A stretch of DNA of 64,000 nt, from positions 1 to 64,000 of the forward strand of contig DASYSS010000047.1 of the NCBI GenBank assembly GCA_036003045.1, given 5' to 3'. Position numbers and translations under genes: made by a program. Below, one piece after another: positions 7,723 through 16,797 of this stretch (the first letter of the stretch is position 1; every line of letters begins with the position of its first letter). The DNA is from Gemmatimonadaceae bacterium (GTDB lineage: Bacteria; Gemmatimonadota; Gemmatimonadetes; Gemmatimonadales; Gemmatimonadaceae). The notes under the pieces are model-generated. The model did no database searches. It was given only the letters and a program-made list of their open reading frames with translations, and was not told the origin of the DNA.

Positions 7723-9090
7723 CTAGGCCTTCCGATCGAGACATCCCTTGAATTCAGGGTTCGTCTTCTCGTTGTCCGTCACCGGGAAGTTCACGTCCGT
7801 GCCGTACGACGCTCCCTTGAAGAACGATCCGACCGGGAACACCTGGTCCTGCGTGCGGCCATACTGTCTCACCTGACGCCGCTCGTCCTGGAGCCGCTGG
7901 CCACGACCGAACGTCCAGAACGCCTTCTCACGGAAGAAGAGCGTGACCGCGGCGTCCTTCGTCGCCGGCGTCGTCGCGATCGCCGCCATCGCCGCGACGT
8001 TCAAGTTCCCGAGCTTCTGGGCGCTCGTGCGCAGCGCGTTGAGGATCGTCATCATCCCAGCGATGTCGTTGGCGTTGAGCTTCGCCTCCGCCTCCATCAG
8101 CCGCGCGTCGATGCCCGAGACGAGTGGAACGGGATCGGTGCGCTGGGCAAACACGCCTTGGTTGAACAAGCTGGTCGTGCCGTCGAAGCCGACCTTCTTC
8201 GGGTTCGCGACCGCGACGCGCGGATCGCCCGAGGACGCGAAGGGCAGCGCGTTCTTGACGACTCCCGTCAAATCGACGCTGTCACCCACCGTATATCGAC
8301 CCGCGCTGATGTTGAGACTCCACAGCTGGTTGTCGCCGGTCGCCTGGTCGAACGTGAGCAGGTACTGAAAGTTGGTCGGCACGGCGGTGGCCGGCACGAG
8401 CGCCGCCGCCTGGGCGAATTGCCCCTGATCAACGAGCACGCGCGCACGCATGACGAGCAGCGCCTGCTTCTGCGCCACCGACAGCGCGTCGCTTCCTTGG
8501 CTCCGCACCAGCGCGCTGTCGAAGAAGAACGCCGCGCGCTTGAAGATCGAGTCGGTGGTGAGCTGCGGACCGTACACGTACACACCGTTCGTCGTGTACG
8601 TCTCCGGGACGCCGCTGCAGAAGTTCTCGGCGATCGTCAGCTCGGCGAACCCCGCCGCCAGGTACATCTGGCCGATGTTGCGCGTCGAGTCGGGCGTGTA
8701 CTTGTTGAGCAGGTCGATCGCCGTTCGAATGAACCCGCGCGACTGCTGAACGGTCGTGTACGCGGTCTGAACGTTCGCATTGTTGGTCTGTACCGAGCGT
8801 TGGTCCGTCTCGTTGCGCTGCGAGAAGGTGTCGCTCGACTTCCATTCGTCCGTCAGCAATCCGCCGTAGAGCCACATGCTCTCGCTGCCGGCCGTGATCG
8901 ACTTGAGGCGGCCGAACGCGCCGACGCGCACCGCTTCGGCGGCCGCCGGCGAGTTGACCGACGCGGGGTCGATGACGCTTGGATTCTGCGGCGCCAGCAG
9001 TTCCTCTTTCCAGTCGCAGCCGGCCGTCGCGACCAACGCGGCGGCTGCCGCGACCCAAGCCCAGCGAGGGCGATTCATGCGATTCATCAT
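7723..9090 (-). CDS. SusD/RagB-family nutrient-binding outer-membrane lipoprotein (pair 2)
   Basis: This 455-aa lipoprotein is paralogous to 2362-3759. The lipobox is ATAGC with Cys25, followed by the same EELLAPQNPSVIDP start to the mature protein. The central helical repeats and the segments EAEAKLNANDIAGMMTIL and FFREKAFWTFGRGQRL are nearly shared with pair 1. It lies 18 bp downstream of its susC and is followed at once by the inverted repeat cluster. Two adjacent ATGs (9090, 9087) are possible starts, with GGGGAC upstream. The ligand is unknown. Divergence in the middle third suggests a different ligand from pair 1. Confidence 0.93.
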   Translation of the reverse strand: MMNRMNRPRWAWVAAAAALVATAGCDWKEELLAPQNPSVIDPASVNSPAAAEAVRVGAFGRLKSITAGSESMWLYGGLLTDEWKSSDTFSQRNETDQRSVQTNNANVQTAYTTVQQSRGFIRTAIDLLNKYTPDSTRNIGQMYLAAGFAELTIAENFCSGVPETYTTNGVYVYGPQLTTDSIFKRAAFFFDSALVRSQGSDALSVAQKQALLVMRARVLVDQGQFAQAAALVPATAVPTNFQYLLTFDQATGDNQLWSLNISAGRYTVGDSVDLTGVVKNALPFASSGDPRVAVANPKKVGFDGTTSLFNQGVFAQRTDPVPLVSGIDARLMEAEAKLNANDIAGMMTILNALRTSAQKLGNLNVAAMAAIATTPATKDAAVTLFFREKAFWTFGRGQRLQDERRQVRQYGRTQDQVFPVGSFFKGASYGTDVNFPVTDNEKTNPEFKGCLDRKA

Positions 9091-9108
9091 GTGAGTCGTC
9101 CCCGTCGG

Positions 9109-12100
9109 TTAGTAGTGGAGGTTGAGTCGGAACTCGAAGTACGTCGGCGGTCCCGTGGTGATGAAATCGGTCTGCACGTCGCCGGTGGAGTAGTTCGCTT
9201 CCGGATCGATGTCGGTGTACTTGGTCCACACGTGCAGGTTGCGGCCGGCGAACACGACGCTCGCGTCGCGCGCGCGCAAACGGCTCGCCCACTTGTTGGG
9301 CAGCGTGAACGAGGCCGAGACCTCGCGAAGGCGCCAGAACTGCCCGTTCTCCCAATAGCCGCCGGGGGATGTGAACTTCGTGCCGTTCACCGTCGTGCCG
9401 TACAGGTTCGCGACCGCGCGCGCCTGTCTCCACAGCGGCGTCGACGCGATCTCGTTTTCTTCGCACGCCTGCGGCGCCTGCTGGCAGAAGAACTGCCACG
9501 TGTTGTTCAACAGGTTGAAGCCGCCTTTGTAATCGACCATCGCCTGCACGCGCAGCTTGCGCGAGAACAGGTCGATGCCGTTCTGGATCGACAGCAGATC
9601 GCGAGGGAAGGAGTACCCGCGGTACACGACGCCTGTATCGACGGTGAGCTCGGTCGTCTGGATGATCCCGTCGCCGTTCGCGTCGGTGAACTTGTACGGC
9701 CGCAGGAAAACACCGTTCACCGGGAAGCCGACCGAGTCGCGCGTGCTGCCGGTGCCGATGGTCTTGTTGGGATTTCCGGCCGGGTCGACGCCGAGCGAGA
9801 GCACCTTGTTGCTGTTGTGCGACGCGGAGATCGTGACGTCCCAGCCGAAGCGGCGCGTGTCCATGAGCGTCGCGTTGATCTGCGCTTCCATTCCCGAGTT
9901 CTGCACGCCGCCGAGGTTCGTGCGAACGCTCGTCGCCGAGGGCGACGCCGAGGGCGCGATCGGCAGCGAGATCAGCGCGTCCTTCGTCTTCTTGTTGTAG
10001 TACGTGAAGTCGATGTTCGCACGATTGCCCCACACGCGCGTCTCGAAGCCACCCTCGAACTCACCGGAGGTTTCCGGCTTGAGATTGGGATTGCCAAGCG
10101 CGTTCTCGATGAGTCCGGGCGTATCGATGTTCGCGATCGCGACCGTGGTCGTCGTGAAGCGGCGCAGCCCATCGGTCGCTCCCGGCTGCACACCCGACTG
10201 GCCATACGCCGAGCGCAGACGGAATTGGTTGACGAAGTTCCACTTCGGGAAGAACGACTCGTCGGAGAGGATCCACGAGAGGCTCACTTTCGGATAGACC
10301 ACGTTGGAGAATTTCGTTCCGAACGCGCTGTTCTGGTCCGACCGGACGGCCGCTGTGATGTACATCCGATCGCGCAACGATGCCTGCTCCTGGATGTAGA
10401 ATCCGAGCGTCTTGACCACACTCTGCTGGCCGTCGCGCGCGGTCTGAACTGCGCCAGCCGACGTCGTCTGCGCGGCCGGCGGTAGAGTGCTTCCAGTTGC
10501 GCGGGAGAAATCGTTCTCGTTGTTGAGGTAATCCGCGCCGCCGGTCGTCTTGAGGTTGAGCCAGGATTTGGCGCTCCACGACGCGTTGCTCACCAGCTTC
10601 ACAGTGAACAGCCGATCGTTGTCGTGTTCGTCTTGCACAAATCCGGCGCGGTTGGAACCGAACGCGGGACATTCGGTGAAGCGGCAGATGCTGAAGTAGA
10701 TCTCGTCCGCGAGGTCCATGCCGACGACCGCCTGATTCTGCAACCAATTGAACGGCCGCCATTGCGCGTCGGCGCTGCCGGTGATGCGCTGAATGCCCGT
10801 TTCGTTCACATATTGGAACGCTGATGCCGGGGTCCAACGCGCGTAGCCGTGCAGATCTTCGCCGAGCGACCCGACCGGGTTGTAGTCCAAGCCCGCGTGG
10901 TTGGTGCCGTACGTTAAGTACATCATGCCGCCGATGCCGTTGACGTTGTTGTCGACCTGCGGCAGCCGTTGGTCGGACTTCGAGAATCCGGTCGCGACGT
11001 TGACGTCGAATTTGGGCGACACGCTCGCGTTGAGGTTGGCGCGAATGTTCTGGCGCTGGAATGCTTCCGGGTGGATCCACTCGTCGCGCACGCTCGCCTT
11101 GGCGGTGTCCGCAAGCCACTGCTGCGCAAATCCCGGCATCTTGTACGGTCCGACTTCGTTGAACAGGTCAGCGGCCACGAAGAACCGCATGGCGTCGCTG
11201 CCACCCGATACCTGTCCACCGTAGTTCGTGTTCAGCCCGTTCGTGATCGGCGTGATGCCCGGCGTCGCCGACAGATCGAACGACGTCGTGCTGTCGACGA
11301 CGCAGGTGGTCGGCGTCATCGTCGCGAGCTCGCAGCGGGCGATCTTGCCGGTGGCGGGGTTGTGGCCCCACAGCGCGTAGGTCGCCGGGTAGTTGTTTCG
11401 GTCTTCGACCCGCTGGGTGGACGCGAACCAATTCCAGCGCGATGCCCCGGCACGCCCCTTTTTTGTCGTCACGACGATGACGCCGTTGGCGGCGTCCGTT
11501 CCGTACAGAGTCGCTGCCGACGGACCCTTCACGATCTCGATGTCCTCGATCTCTTCCGGGGAGAGCGAGTTCATGAAACTCTGTCGCGTCCCGCCGACGC
11601 CGGGGTCGAACGAGCCGGAAGAGAACCGCACGCCGTCGACGATCATGATCGGCGCGTTGCTCAGGCTGAGCGAGTTCAACCCGCGAATTCGAATGACTGG
11701 GGCGGAGCCGCTCATGTTGGGCGGCGCCATGATGACGCCGGGGGCCTTTGCAACGAGGAGATCGGCAAGGTTCGAGACGGCGGTCTGCTCGACGTTCTGT
11801 GGCGCGCTGATGGTCGACAGCGCGTTGCCGATCTCGACCTTGCGCTGATCGCCCGTGGCTGTCGTGACGACTTCCTGCAGCTGCACGATCGCCGACTTCA
11901 TCGAGAAGTCGAGCGTCACCGACGCCCCGGGCGCGACCGTGACCGATTTCTTCTGCTCCTGATATCCGACGCGAATCACGCGGACTTCGATCGTTCCCGT
12001 CGGCACGTTGCGGAATGTGTAGCGCCCTTCGGAGTTCGTGAGCGTGATCGTGCTCGAGTTCACGATCATCACCCGCGAATCGGCGAGGTTTTCATTCGAC

Positions 12101-12228
12101 TCGGCGGCCGACACTCTGCCGGTGATGACGGCCTGCTGCGCGCGAGCGGCGTACGGCGCGACGAGCAGCGAGAGGCCGAGGGCCCGTGATAGCCAACGAC
12201 CGGAACGATTCCGTGCGACTGTTCTCAT
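9109..12228 (-). CDS. SusC/RagA-family TonB-linked outer-membrane protein (pair 2)
   Basis: This 1039-aa TonB-dependent transporter pairs with the lipoprotein at 7723-9090. The signal peptide ends around YAARAQQ (residue 30). A carboxypeptidase-regulatory-like domain (VITGRVSAAESNENLADSR onward) precedes the plug (RIRGLNSLSLSNAPIMIVDG, IEDIEIVKGPSAATLYG), and the barrel ends EFRLNLHY. The ATG at 12228 has AGGAGAG at good spacing. It is clearly homologous to 3784-6936 along its whole length, so the two pairs arose by duplication and then diverged. A terminator-like hairpin lies only 36 bp upstream. Confidence 0.94.
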   Translation of the reverse strand: MRTVARNRSGRWLSRALGLSLLVAPYAARAQQAVITGRVSAAESNENLADSRVMIVNSSTITLTNSEGRYTFRNVPTGTIEVRVIRVGYQEQKKSVTVAPGASVTLDFSMKSAIVQLQEVVTTATGDQRKVEIGNALSTISAPQNVEQTAVSNLADLLVAKAPGVIMAPPNMSGSAPVIRIRGLNSLSLSNAPIMIVDGVRFSSGSFDPGVGGTRQSFMNSLSPEEIEDIEIVKGPSAATLYGTDAANGVIVVTTKKGRAGASRWNWFASTQRVEDRNNYPATYALWGHNPATGKIARCELATMTPTTCVVDSTTSFDLSATPGITPITNGLNTNYGGQVSGGSDAMRFFVAADLFNEVGPYKMPGFAQQWLADTAKASVRDEWIHPEAFQRQNIRANLNASVSPKFDVNVATGFSKSDQRLPQVDNNVNGIGGMMYLTYGTNHAGLDYNPVGSLGEDLHGYARWTPASAFQYVNETGIQRITGSADAQWRPFNWLQNQAVVGMDLADEIYFSICRFTECPAFGSNRAGFVQDEHDNDRLFTVKLVSNASWSAKSWLNLKTTGGADYLNNENDFSRATGSTLPPAAQTTSAGAVQTARDGQQSVVKTLGFYIQEQASLRDRMYITAAVRSDQNSAFGTKFSNVVYPKVSLSWILSDESFFPKWNFVNQFRLRSAYGQSGVQPGATDGLRRFTTTTVAIANIDTPGLIENALGNPNLKPETSGEFEGGFETRVWGNRANIDFTYYNKKTKDALISLPIAPSASPSATSVRTNLGGVQNSGMEAQINATLMDTRRFGWDVTISASHNSNKVLSLGVDPAGNPNKTIGTGSTRDSVGFPVNGVFLRPYKFTDANGDGIIQTTELTVDTGVVYRGYSFPRDLLSIQNGIDLFSRKLRVQAMVDYKGGFNLLNNTWQFFCQQAPQACEENEIASTPLWRQARAVANLYGTTVNGTKFTSPGGYWENGQFWRLREVSASFTLPNKWASRLRARDASVVFAGRNLHVWTKYTDIDPEANYSTGDVQTDFITTGPPTYFEFRLNLHY

Positions 12229-12605
12229 GACAACGCTCTCCTGGTGGTGGACAGGGTGTGCGTCAAAAAGCGCCCCCCCGCGGGGTGGTGCGGGGCGCGC
12301 AAAACAGCTATGGGGCTTGGAGCATCGAGCCCTCGATGGAGATTGAAATGTCCCGTGGTCGACGACGATCTAGCGTGCAGCTGAACCGACAAGTCGAGAT
12401 CAGCTCATCCCGGCGTCACTGACTCATCACGGCGAGACACGGCCGCTGCGGGGGCTCGAGGCGGCGAAAAGACGGGAGCCCGGTGGGGAGTGGGATTCGG
12501 GAGAGCGCGAGGCGATTGTACGCGTCGCTCGCGGGAGGCGCAAGAAGGAGCCACCTCAACCGTCGCCTCGTGCCGCGCGAGAAACTCCTCGCTGCGACGG
12601 CGGAT
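12229..12605. other. Non-coding region between rnhB and susC2
   Basis: This 377-bp gap on the minus strand holds the 3' end of the rnhB transcript, a terminator-like hairpin at 12264-12298, and the presumed susC2 promoter. No gene-like frame or tRNA is visible. A yraN gene, often found after rnhB, is not present here. Confidence 0.6.
12264..12298 (-). terminator. Terminator-like hairpin just upstream of susC2
   Basis: On the minus strand GCGCCCC (12298-12292) pairs with GGGGCGC (12276-12270), with extra pairing inside the loop, and is followed by TTTTT (12269-12265). It would end transcripts arriving from rnhB. Because it is 36 bp before the susC2 ATG, it could also act as an attenuator if transcription starts above it. 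Confidence 0.65.
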
Positions 12606-13337
12606 CTATTGCAGTTCGACCGCCGAGTCGAGTTCGGCTTGGACGAGCATCGTCAGCGCCGCGACGTCGACCTCGACGCGCTCGTTCTCCGCGCCAGTGA
12701 CGTCGGCGAGCGCGCCGCTGAAGTCGAGCGACAGCTGTCGAACCGGCACGAACGAGCGGCGATGGTGCGGCGTGAGTCCGGCGGCGCCAAGGCCGTCCAG
12801 ATGCGCCGCGGTCGCGTAGCCGACGTTGGTTTCCCAGCTGTATCCGGGATAGCGCGACGCGAGCGAATGCATGACGCGGTCGCGCGTGACCTTGGCGACG
12901 ATCGACGCGCACGCGATCGAGTAGCACTTGTCGTCGCCGCCCACGATCGCCGTGTGCTCGATGCCGAGCGTTCGAATCGCCTTGCCGTCGATGAGGACGT
13001 GATTCGGGCGTTGCGACAGTCGGGTGAGCGCGCGCCGCATCGCCAACACCGTCGCATGATAGATGTTCAGCCGATCAATTTCGCGCACCGACGCGGCGCC
13101 GACCGAAATGCAGATCGCGCGCTCCCGAATCTTGACGAGTACCTTCTCGCGTTCGGCGGCGGTCAGTTGCTTGGAGTCGTCGACGCCGCGGATCGCGCGT
13201 TCGCCGGGCGGCATGATGCACGCGCACGCGACGACGGGGCCCGCGAGGGGGCCCCGTCCAACTTCGTCCACGCCGGCGATCAGCGGGCCGGCGGTCTGTC
13301 GGAGATCACGTTCGATCGGCTTCCACCGATCACCCAT
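12606..13337 (-). CDS. rnhB: Ribonuclease HII
   Basis: This enzyme removes RNA from RNA-DNA hybrids and excises single ribonucleotides from DNA. The 243-aa protein has the RNase HII signature AGVDEVGRGPLAG (Asp24-Glu25), the second acidic motif LIDGKA, and the conserved SIACASIVAKVTRDR. Near the C-terminus GYATAAHLDGLGAAGLTPHHRRSF is typical of the family. It lies 12 bp after rplS in the same direction, a conserved order in many bacteria. The ATG at 13337 is the natural start. Confidence 0.96.
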   Translation of the reverse strand: MGDRWKPIERDLRQTAGPLIAGVDEVGRGPLAGPVVACACIMPPGERAIRGVDDSKQLTAAEREKVLVKIRERAICISVGAASVREIDRLNIYHATVLAMRRALTRLSQRPNHVLIDGKAIRTLGIEHTAIVGGDDKCYSIACASIVAKVTRDRVMHSLASRYPGYSWETNVGYATAAHLDGLGAAGLTPHHRRSFVPVRQLSLDFSGALADVTGAENERVEVDVAALTMLVQAELDSAVELQ

Positions 13338-13349
13338 GATGCGCGGCGC

Positions 13350-13727
13350 CTACTCTGCTGTGGTGCTGGTTTCCGGAACGGAGATGTGCGTCTTCTTCTC
13401 GCGAATTCTCGTCGCCTTGCCGGTGACGTTGCGCAAATAGTAGAGCTTGGCGCGACGGACGCGGCCGCGGCGAACGACGTTCACTTCGGCGAGCATGGGG
13501 CTGTGCACCGGGAAGATGCGCTCGACGCCGACGCCGTTCGAGATTTTGCGGACCGTGAAGGTCTCGCTCACGCCGCTGCCGCGACGAGCGATGCAGATGC
13601 CCTCGAAGGCCTGAATGCGCTCCTTCTCCCCTTCCTTTACACGAACGTTGACGCGAAGGGTGTCACCGGGACGGAACGGCGGCACGTCGCGGAGCCACTC
13701 TTTTTGGGTTTCGATGAATGCATGCAT
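13350..13727 (-). CDS. rplS: 50S ribosomal protein L19
   Basis: L19 sits at the interface of the 30S and 50S subunits. From the ATG at 13727 the protein is 125 aa, the usual size, starting [40 protein letters not shown] and [12 protein letters not shown] (a variant of the family's FEGVVI) are family signatures, as is RRAKLYYLR near the end. The frame extends to 13796 upstream, but GGAG lies at fitting distance from 13727 and homologues begin there. It belongs to the rpsP-rimM-trmD-rplS-rnhB cluster, separated from trmD here by an inserted membrane-protein gene. Confidence 0.96.
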   Translation of the reverse strand: MHAFIETQKEWLRDVPPFRPGDTLRVNVRVKEGEKERIQAFEGICIARRGSGVSETFTVRKISNGVGVERIFPVHSPMLAEVNVVRRGRVRRAKLYYLRNVTGKATRIREKKTHISVPETSTTAE

Positions 13728-13847
13728 ATGACGCTCCGCTGGCGGTACGCGGGAAGGCGGGATCGAAGTCGGATACAGACCTTTAAGGTTAGGCAAACAG
13801 GCGGTCGAAGTCTAGGGAGGGGTTGGGGTTTCGCCCTCGCCACCAAT

Positions 13848-16091
13848 CTACTTAGCGCCCGCCTTGGTCAAGGCTTGGAGCGCCGGAGGGTAACCCGGCG
13901 AGACGGCCAGTGCCCGCTTGAACAGCTCGACGGCAGCCCGCATGTCGCCTCGAGCGGCCCGAAGTAGGCCCAATCGGGTGATGCCTTCGGGGTTGTTTGG
14001 CGCGGCCCGGGTCGCCTGGGTCAAGTAAGTCTCCGCCTCGTCCAGCCGCCCGATGTCCATCATCGCCCGGCCAATCGTGAGATCGACCTGTGCGTTGGAA
14101 CCGCCCAGCGTCGCAGCCTGGCTCGCGGCCTTCACGGACTCCTCGACTCGGTGCTGTTGGGCGTAGCCGAGGCTGAGCAGAGCGAACGTCATCGGGTTGC
14201 GGTCTCCGTTGTCCACCGCGCTCGCCAAATATGGAAGCGCGTCGGCCATCGTCCCCTGCTCCGCCAGCAGTCCGCCGAGGAGCGCCGCCGCATCGGCGCG
14301 GCGCGGATTCATCGCGAGCGCGCGCCCGAGCGCGGCGGCCGCGTCGTCGAGGCGATTGGCGTCGACGTAGGCCTGGCCGAGCGCGACAAAAAGCTCGTCG
14401 GTCGTGTCGGGCAAGCTCGCCATGCGCTCGAGATACTCGATCGACTTCGTGTCGCGTTGTGATGCGAGCAGGCCGCCGAGGCGCCGTGTGGCGTCGACGT
14501 AGTCGGGATTGATCCGTAGAGCGTGCTCGAGCAGCGCGCGCGCGTCGTCGATGCGCCCCTCGTCGAGGCGGACCTGGGCGAGATTCGACCACGACGGCAT
14601 GTACGTCGAATCCATCGCGATCGCGCGCCCCCACCACGTCTCCGCCTCGGCTGTGCGCCGGTGGTCCTTTTTGTAGATGACGGCGGCGAGGTTGTCGTAT
14701 GCGCGCGGGTTTTCGGGTTGCTTGGCGATCGCGTCGCGCCACAGCGCTTCCGGATCGGCGTAGAGCGCGCTCCGACGCAGGGTCATGACGAGCAACGTCG
14801 CCGCGACCGCAGCCGACGCGCCGACGAACCAGCGCGGACGCGCGCGCAGCAAATAGCCCGCGGCCGCGACGGCGCCGACGATGGCCGCGGCGCTCGCCAG
14901 ATACACGCGCCGCTCTGCCGCGATCTCGGTCTGAATCGGTACGATGCTGGAAGACGGCGCGAGGATCGCGAGAAACCAGAACGCGAGAAAGGCGAGCCAC
15001 CATCGCTTTTGCCTGACCGCGACCACGACGATGGCACTCGCCGCCGCGAGGACCAACAATCCACCGACGAGCGGCGCGGGTCCGTGAATCGGCGCCGAGC
15101 CATAGTCGAAACGAAGGTCCACCGGCCAGACGAGCAATTGCAGATAGTGCGCGATCGCCCAACCCTGGCTGTAGAGATATCGGTACCACGGGAGGCCGAG
15201 GCCGAATCCAACCGAGTCAGCGCGCCCTCCGCCGGCGACGAGCACCGCGAGGAGCGCGAGCGACGCGAAGAGTCCGACATAGAACCGCCGGCGCGCGCGG
15301 TCGTTCCAGAGCTCGCGCCACGAGGAAACGCGAAAGACGCGGTCGTAGGCGGCGACGACGAACGGCGCGGTGACCATCACCTCTTTGCTCGCCATGCCGA
15401 CGACGCACGCCGCGACGCCGCCGATCAGCCACGCGGTGCGGCGATCCCAGGCGGACGCGTCCCACGCGCGAATCGACGCGTACAGCGTCGCGAGATAGCA
15501 CGCCGATACGAGGAGCTCCGTGCGCTGGATCGCGTAGTCGACCGCTTCGCTCTGGATCGGATGGAGCAACCAGAGTCCCGCGGAAACGAGCGCCACGATG
15601 CCGGCGCTCTGGTTGGCCCACGTGCCCAGCAAGGCGAGCGACATGGTCCGCCGCATGACGCCGAAGAGCAGAAGACCGCAGAGCAGGTGCAGCATCACGT
15701 TCGTGATGCGATAGACGATGGTGGCGGAGTCGCCGTCCGCGTCGATGCCGAACGCGGCGCTCACCGCGTGATCGACGGCGAGCGACGCGTTGACGGCGGG
15801 TCGACCGGACACGGCGAGCCGCGGCGGCGGATGCAGCGACGTCGCGAGCGGGAAGACGTGCTCGATCGTCGAGTTGGCCGAGATGCTCCCGACGTCGTCG
15901 AACGCGAAGGGCGCGCGGATCGCCGGCGCGAACGCGGCAAGCGTCGCGAGTATCACGCCAAGGAGGCCGACCCACACCCGCCGCGGGAGCGGTGCCAGCA
16001 CGGCTTGCTCCGGCCACACGACTGTCGGCGCGACGGGCGGCGCCTTCACCCTTTTGCGCGACCGACGCGCCGGGCCCTTGCGCCCTCCCAT
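13848..16091 (-). CDS. Polytopic membrane protein with C-terminal TPR repeats (TMTC/GT-C-like)
   Basis: The 747-aa protein has a basic cytoplasmic N-terminus, then about ten hydrophobic segments (about 37-430). The first periplasmic loop contains FAFDDVG, resembling the acidic motif of GT-C sugar transferases. From about 445 the rest is a run of TPR units (for example PRAYDNLAAVIYKK, WSNLAQVRLDEGRIDDA, GQAYVDANRLDDAAAALG). This layout is that of TMTC/O-mannosyltransferase-like proteins, which use lipid-linked sugars, but I see no proof of activity. It lies between trmD (4 bp upstream) and rplS, an unusual place. It may be only a TPR scaffold. Confidence 0.8.
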   Translation of the reverse strand: MGGRKGPARRSRKRVKAPPVAPTVVWPEQAVLAPLPRRVWVGLLGVILATLAAFAPAIRAPFAFDDVGSISANSTIEHVFPLATSLHPPPRLAVSGRPAVNASLAVDHAVSAAFGIDADGDSATIVYRITNVMLHLLCGLLLFGVMRRTMSLALLGTWANQSAGIVALVSAGLWLLHPIQSEAVDYAIQRTELLVSACYLATLYASIRAWDASAWDRRTAWLIGGVAACVVGMASKEVMVTAPFVVAAYDRVFRVSSWRELWNDRARRRFYVGLFASLALLAVLVAGGGRADSVGFGLGLPWYRYLYSQGWAIAHYLQLLVWPVDLRFDYGSAPIHGPAPLVGGLLVLAAASAIVVVAVRQKRWWLAFLAFWFLAILAPSSSIVPIQTEIAAERRVYLASAAAIVGAVAAAGYLLRARPRWFVGASAAVAATLLVMTLRRSALYADPEALWRDAIAKQPENPRAYDNLAAVIYKKDHRRTAEAETWWGRAIAMDSTYMPSWSNLAQVRLDEGRIDDARALLEHALRINPDYVDATRRLGGLLASQRDTKSIEYLERMASLPDTTDELFVALGQAYVDANRLDDAAAALGRALAMNPRRADAAALLGGLLAEQGTMADALPYLASAVDNGDRNPMTFALLSLGYAQQHRVEESVKAASQAATLGGSNAQVDLTIGRAMMDIGRLDEAETYLTQATRAAPNNPEGITRLGLLRAARGDMRAAVELFKRALAVSPGYPPALQALTKAGAK

Positions 16092-16095
16092 CGGA

Positions 16096-16797
16096 TTACC
16101 GCTCGCGGCGCAGGCGAGAGAGCCGCTCGGCCTCGGCGCGTCGCCACGCCTCGATCTTCTTGTGGTCGCCGGAAAGAAGAATCTCAGGCACCAAGTGACC
16201 GCGAAAATCCGGAGGTCTAGTGTAACTCGGCGCGCTCACGTCGCGGTCGAAGAACGAATCGCTGCGCGCACTGTCCAAGTCGGACATCGCGCCCGGCAGG
16301 AGCCGCACCGTCGCGTCGATCACGGCGAGGGCGGCCGGTTCCCCGCCGCTCAACACGAACTCGCCGACCGACAGTTCCTCGGTGGCGAGAAAGTCGGCGA
16401 CGCGCTGATCCACGTCCTTGTAGTGGCCGCAGAGGATGGTCAGCTCCGCGCCGCCGGCAAAGCGGATCGCATCGGCCTGCGCGAACTGGCGACCGCGCGC
16501 CGACATGAGGACGACGGGTCCCGATACGGCGAGCGATTCCACCGCCTCGAAGAACGGCTCGGGCTTCATCACCATCCCCGCGCCGCCGCCGTACGGATAG
16601 TCGTCGACAGTGCGGTGCCGGTCGTGCGTGAAGTCGCGCAGATCGACGACGCGATATTCGACGCCGCCCGCGGCGCGCGCGCGGGCCGGAATGCTGAGGG
16701 CGAGCGGACCGGCGAAGAACTCTGGGAAGATCGTGACGACGTTGATCCGAAGCGGGGTCTCTCGCGCGCCGGCATCGACGGTGCGCGGTTCAGTCAT
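16096..16797 (-). CDS. trmD: tRNA (guanine-N1)-methyltransferase
   Basis: TrmD methylates G37 next to the anticodon of tRNAs reading CNN codons, using S-adenosylmethionine, and prevents +1 frameshifting. The 233-aa protein shows the deep-trefoil-knot signatures LTILCGHYKDVDQRV and EFVLSGGEPAALAVIDA, plus PYGGGAGMVMKPEPFFEA. It overlaps the end of rimM by 8 bp, so the two are coupled. The C-terminal part after RDVSAPSYTRPPDFRG is of normal length. Confidence 0.97.
   Translation of the reverse strand: MTEPRTVDAGARETPLRINVVTIFPEFFAGPLALSIPARARAAGGVEYRVVDLRDFTHDRHRTVDDYPYGGGAGMVMKPEPFFEAVESLAVSGPVVLMSARGRQFAQADAIRFAGGAELTILCGHYKDVDQRVADFLATEELSVGEFVLSGGEPAALAVIDATVRLLPGAMSDLDSARSDSFFDRDVSAPSYTRPPDFRGHLVPEILLSGDHKKIEAWRRAEAERLSRLRRER

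Noticed and set aside
7351-10485. 1044-codon plus-strand open frame across susD2/susC2
   Set aside because: It is antisense to two well-supported genes and begins in the repeat cluster; composition is that of a shadow frame.
14523-16220. 565-codon plus-strand frame opposite the TPR membrane protein
   Set aside because: Very Arg/Asp/Glu-rich, no motifs, fully antisense to a gene with clear membrane and TPR features.
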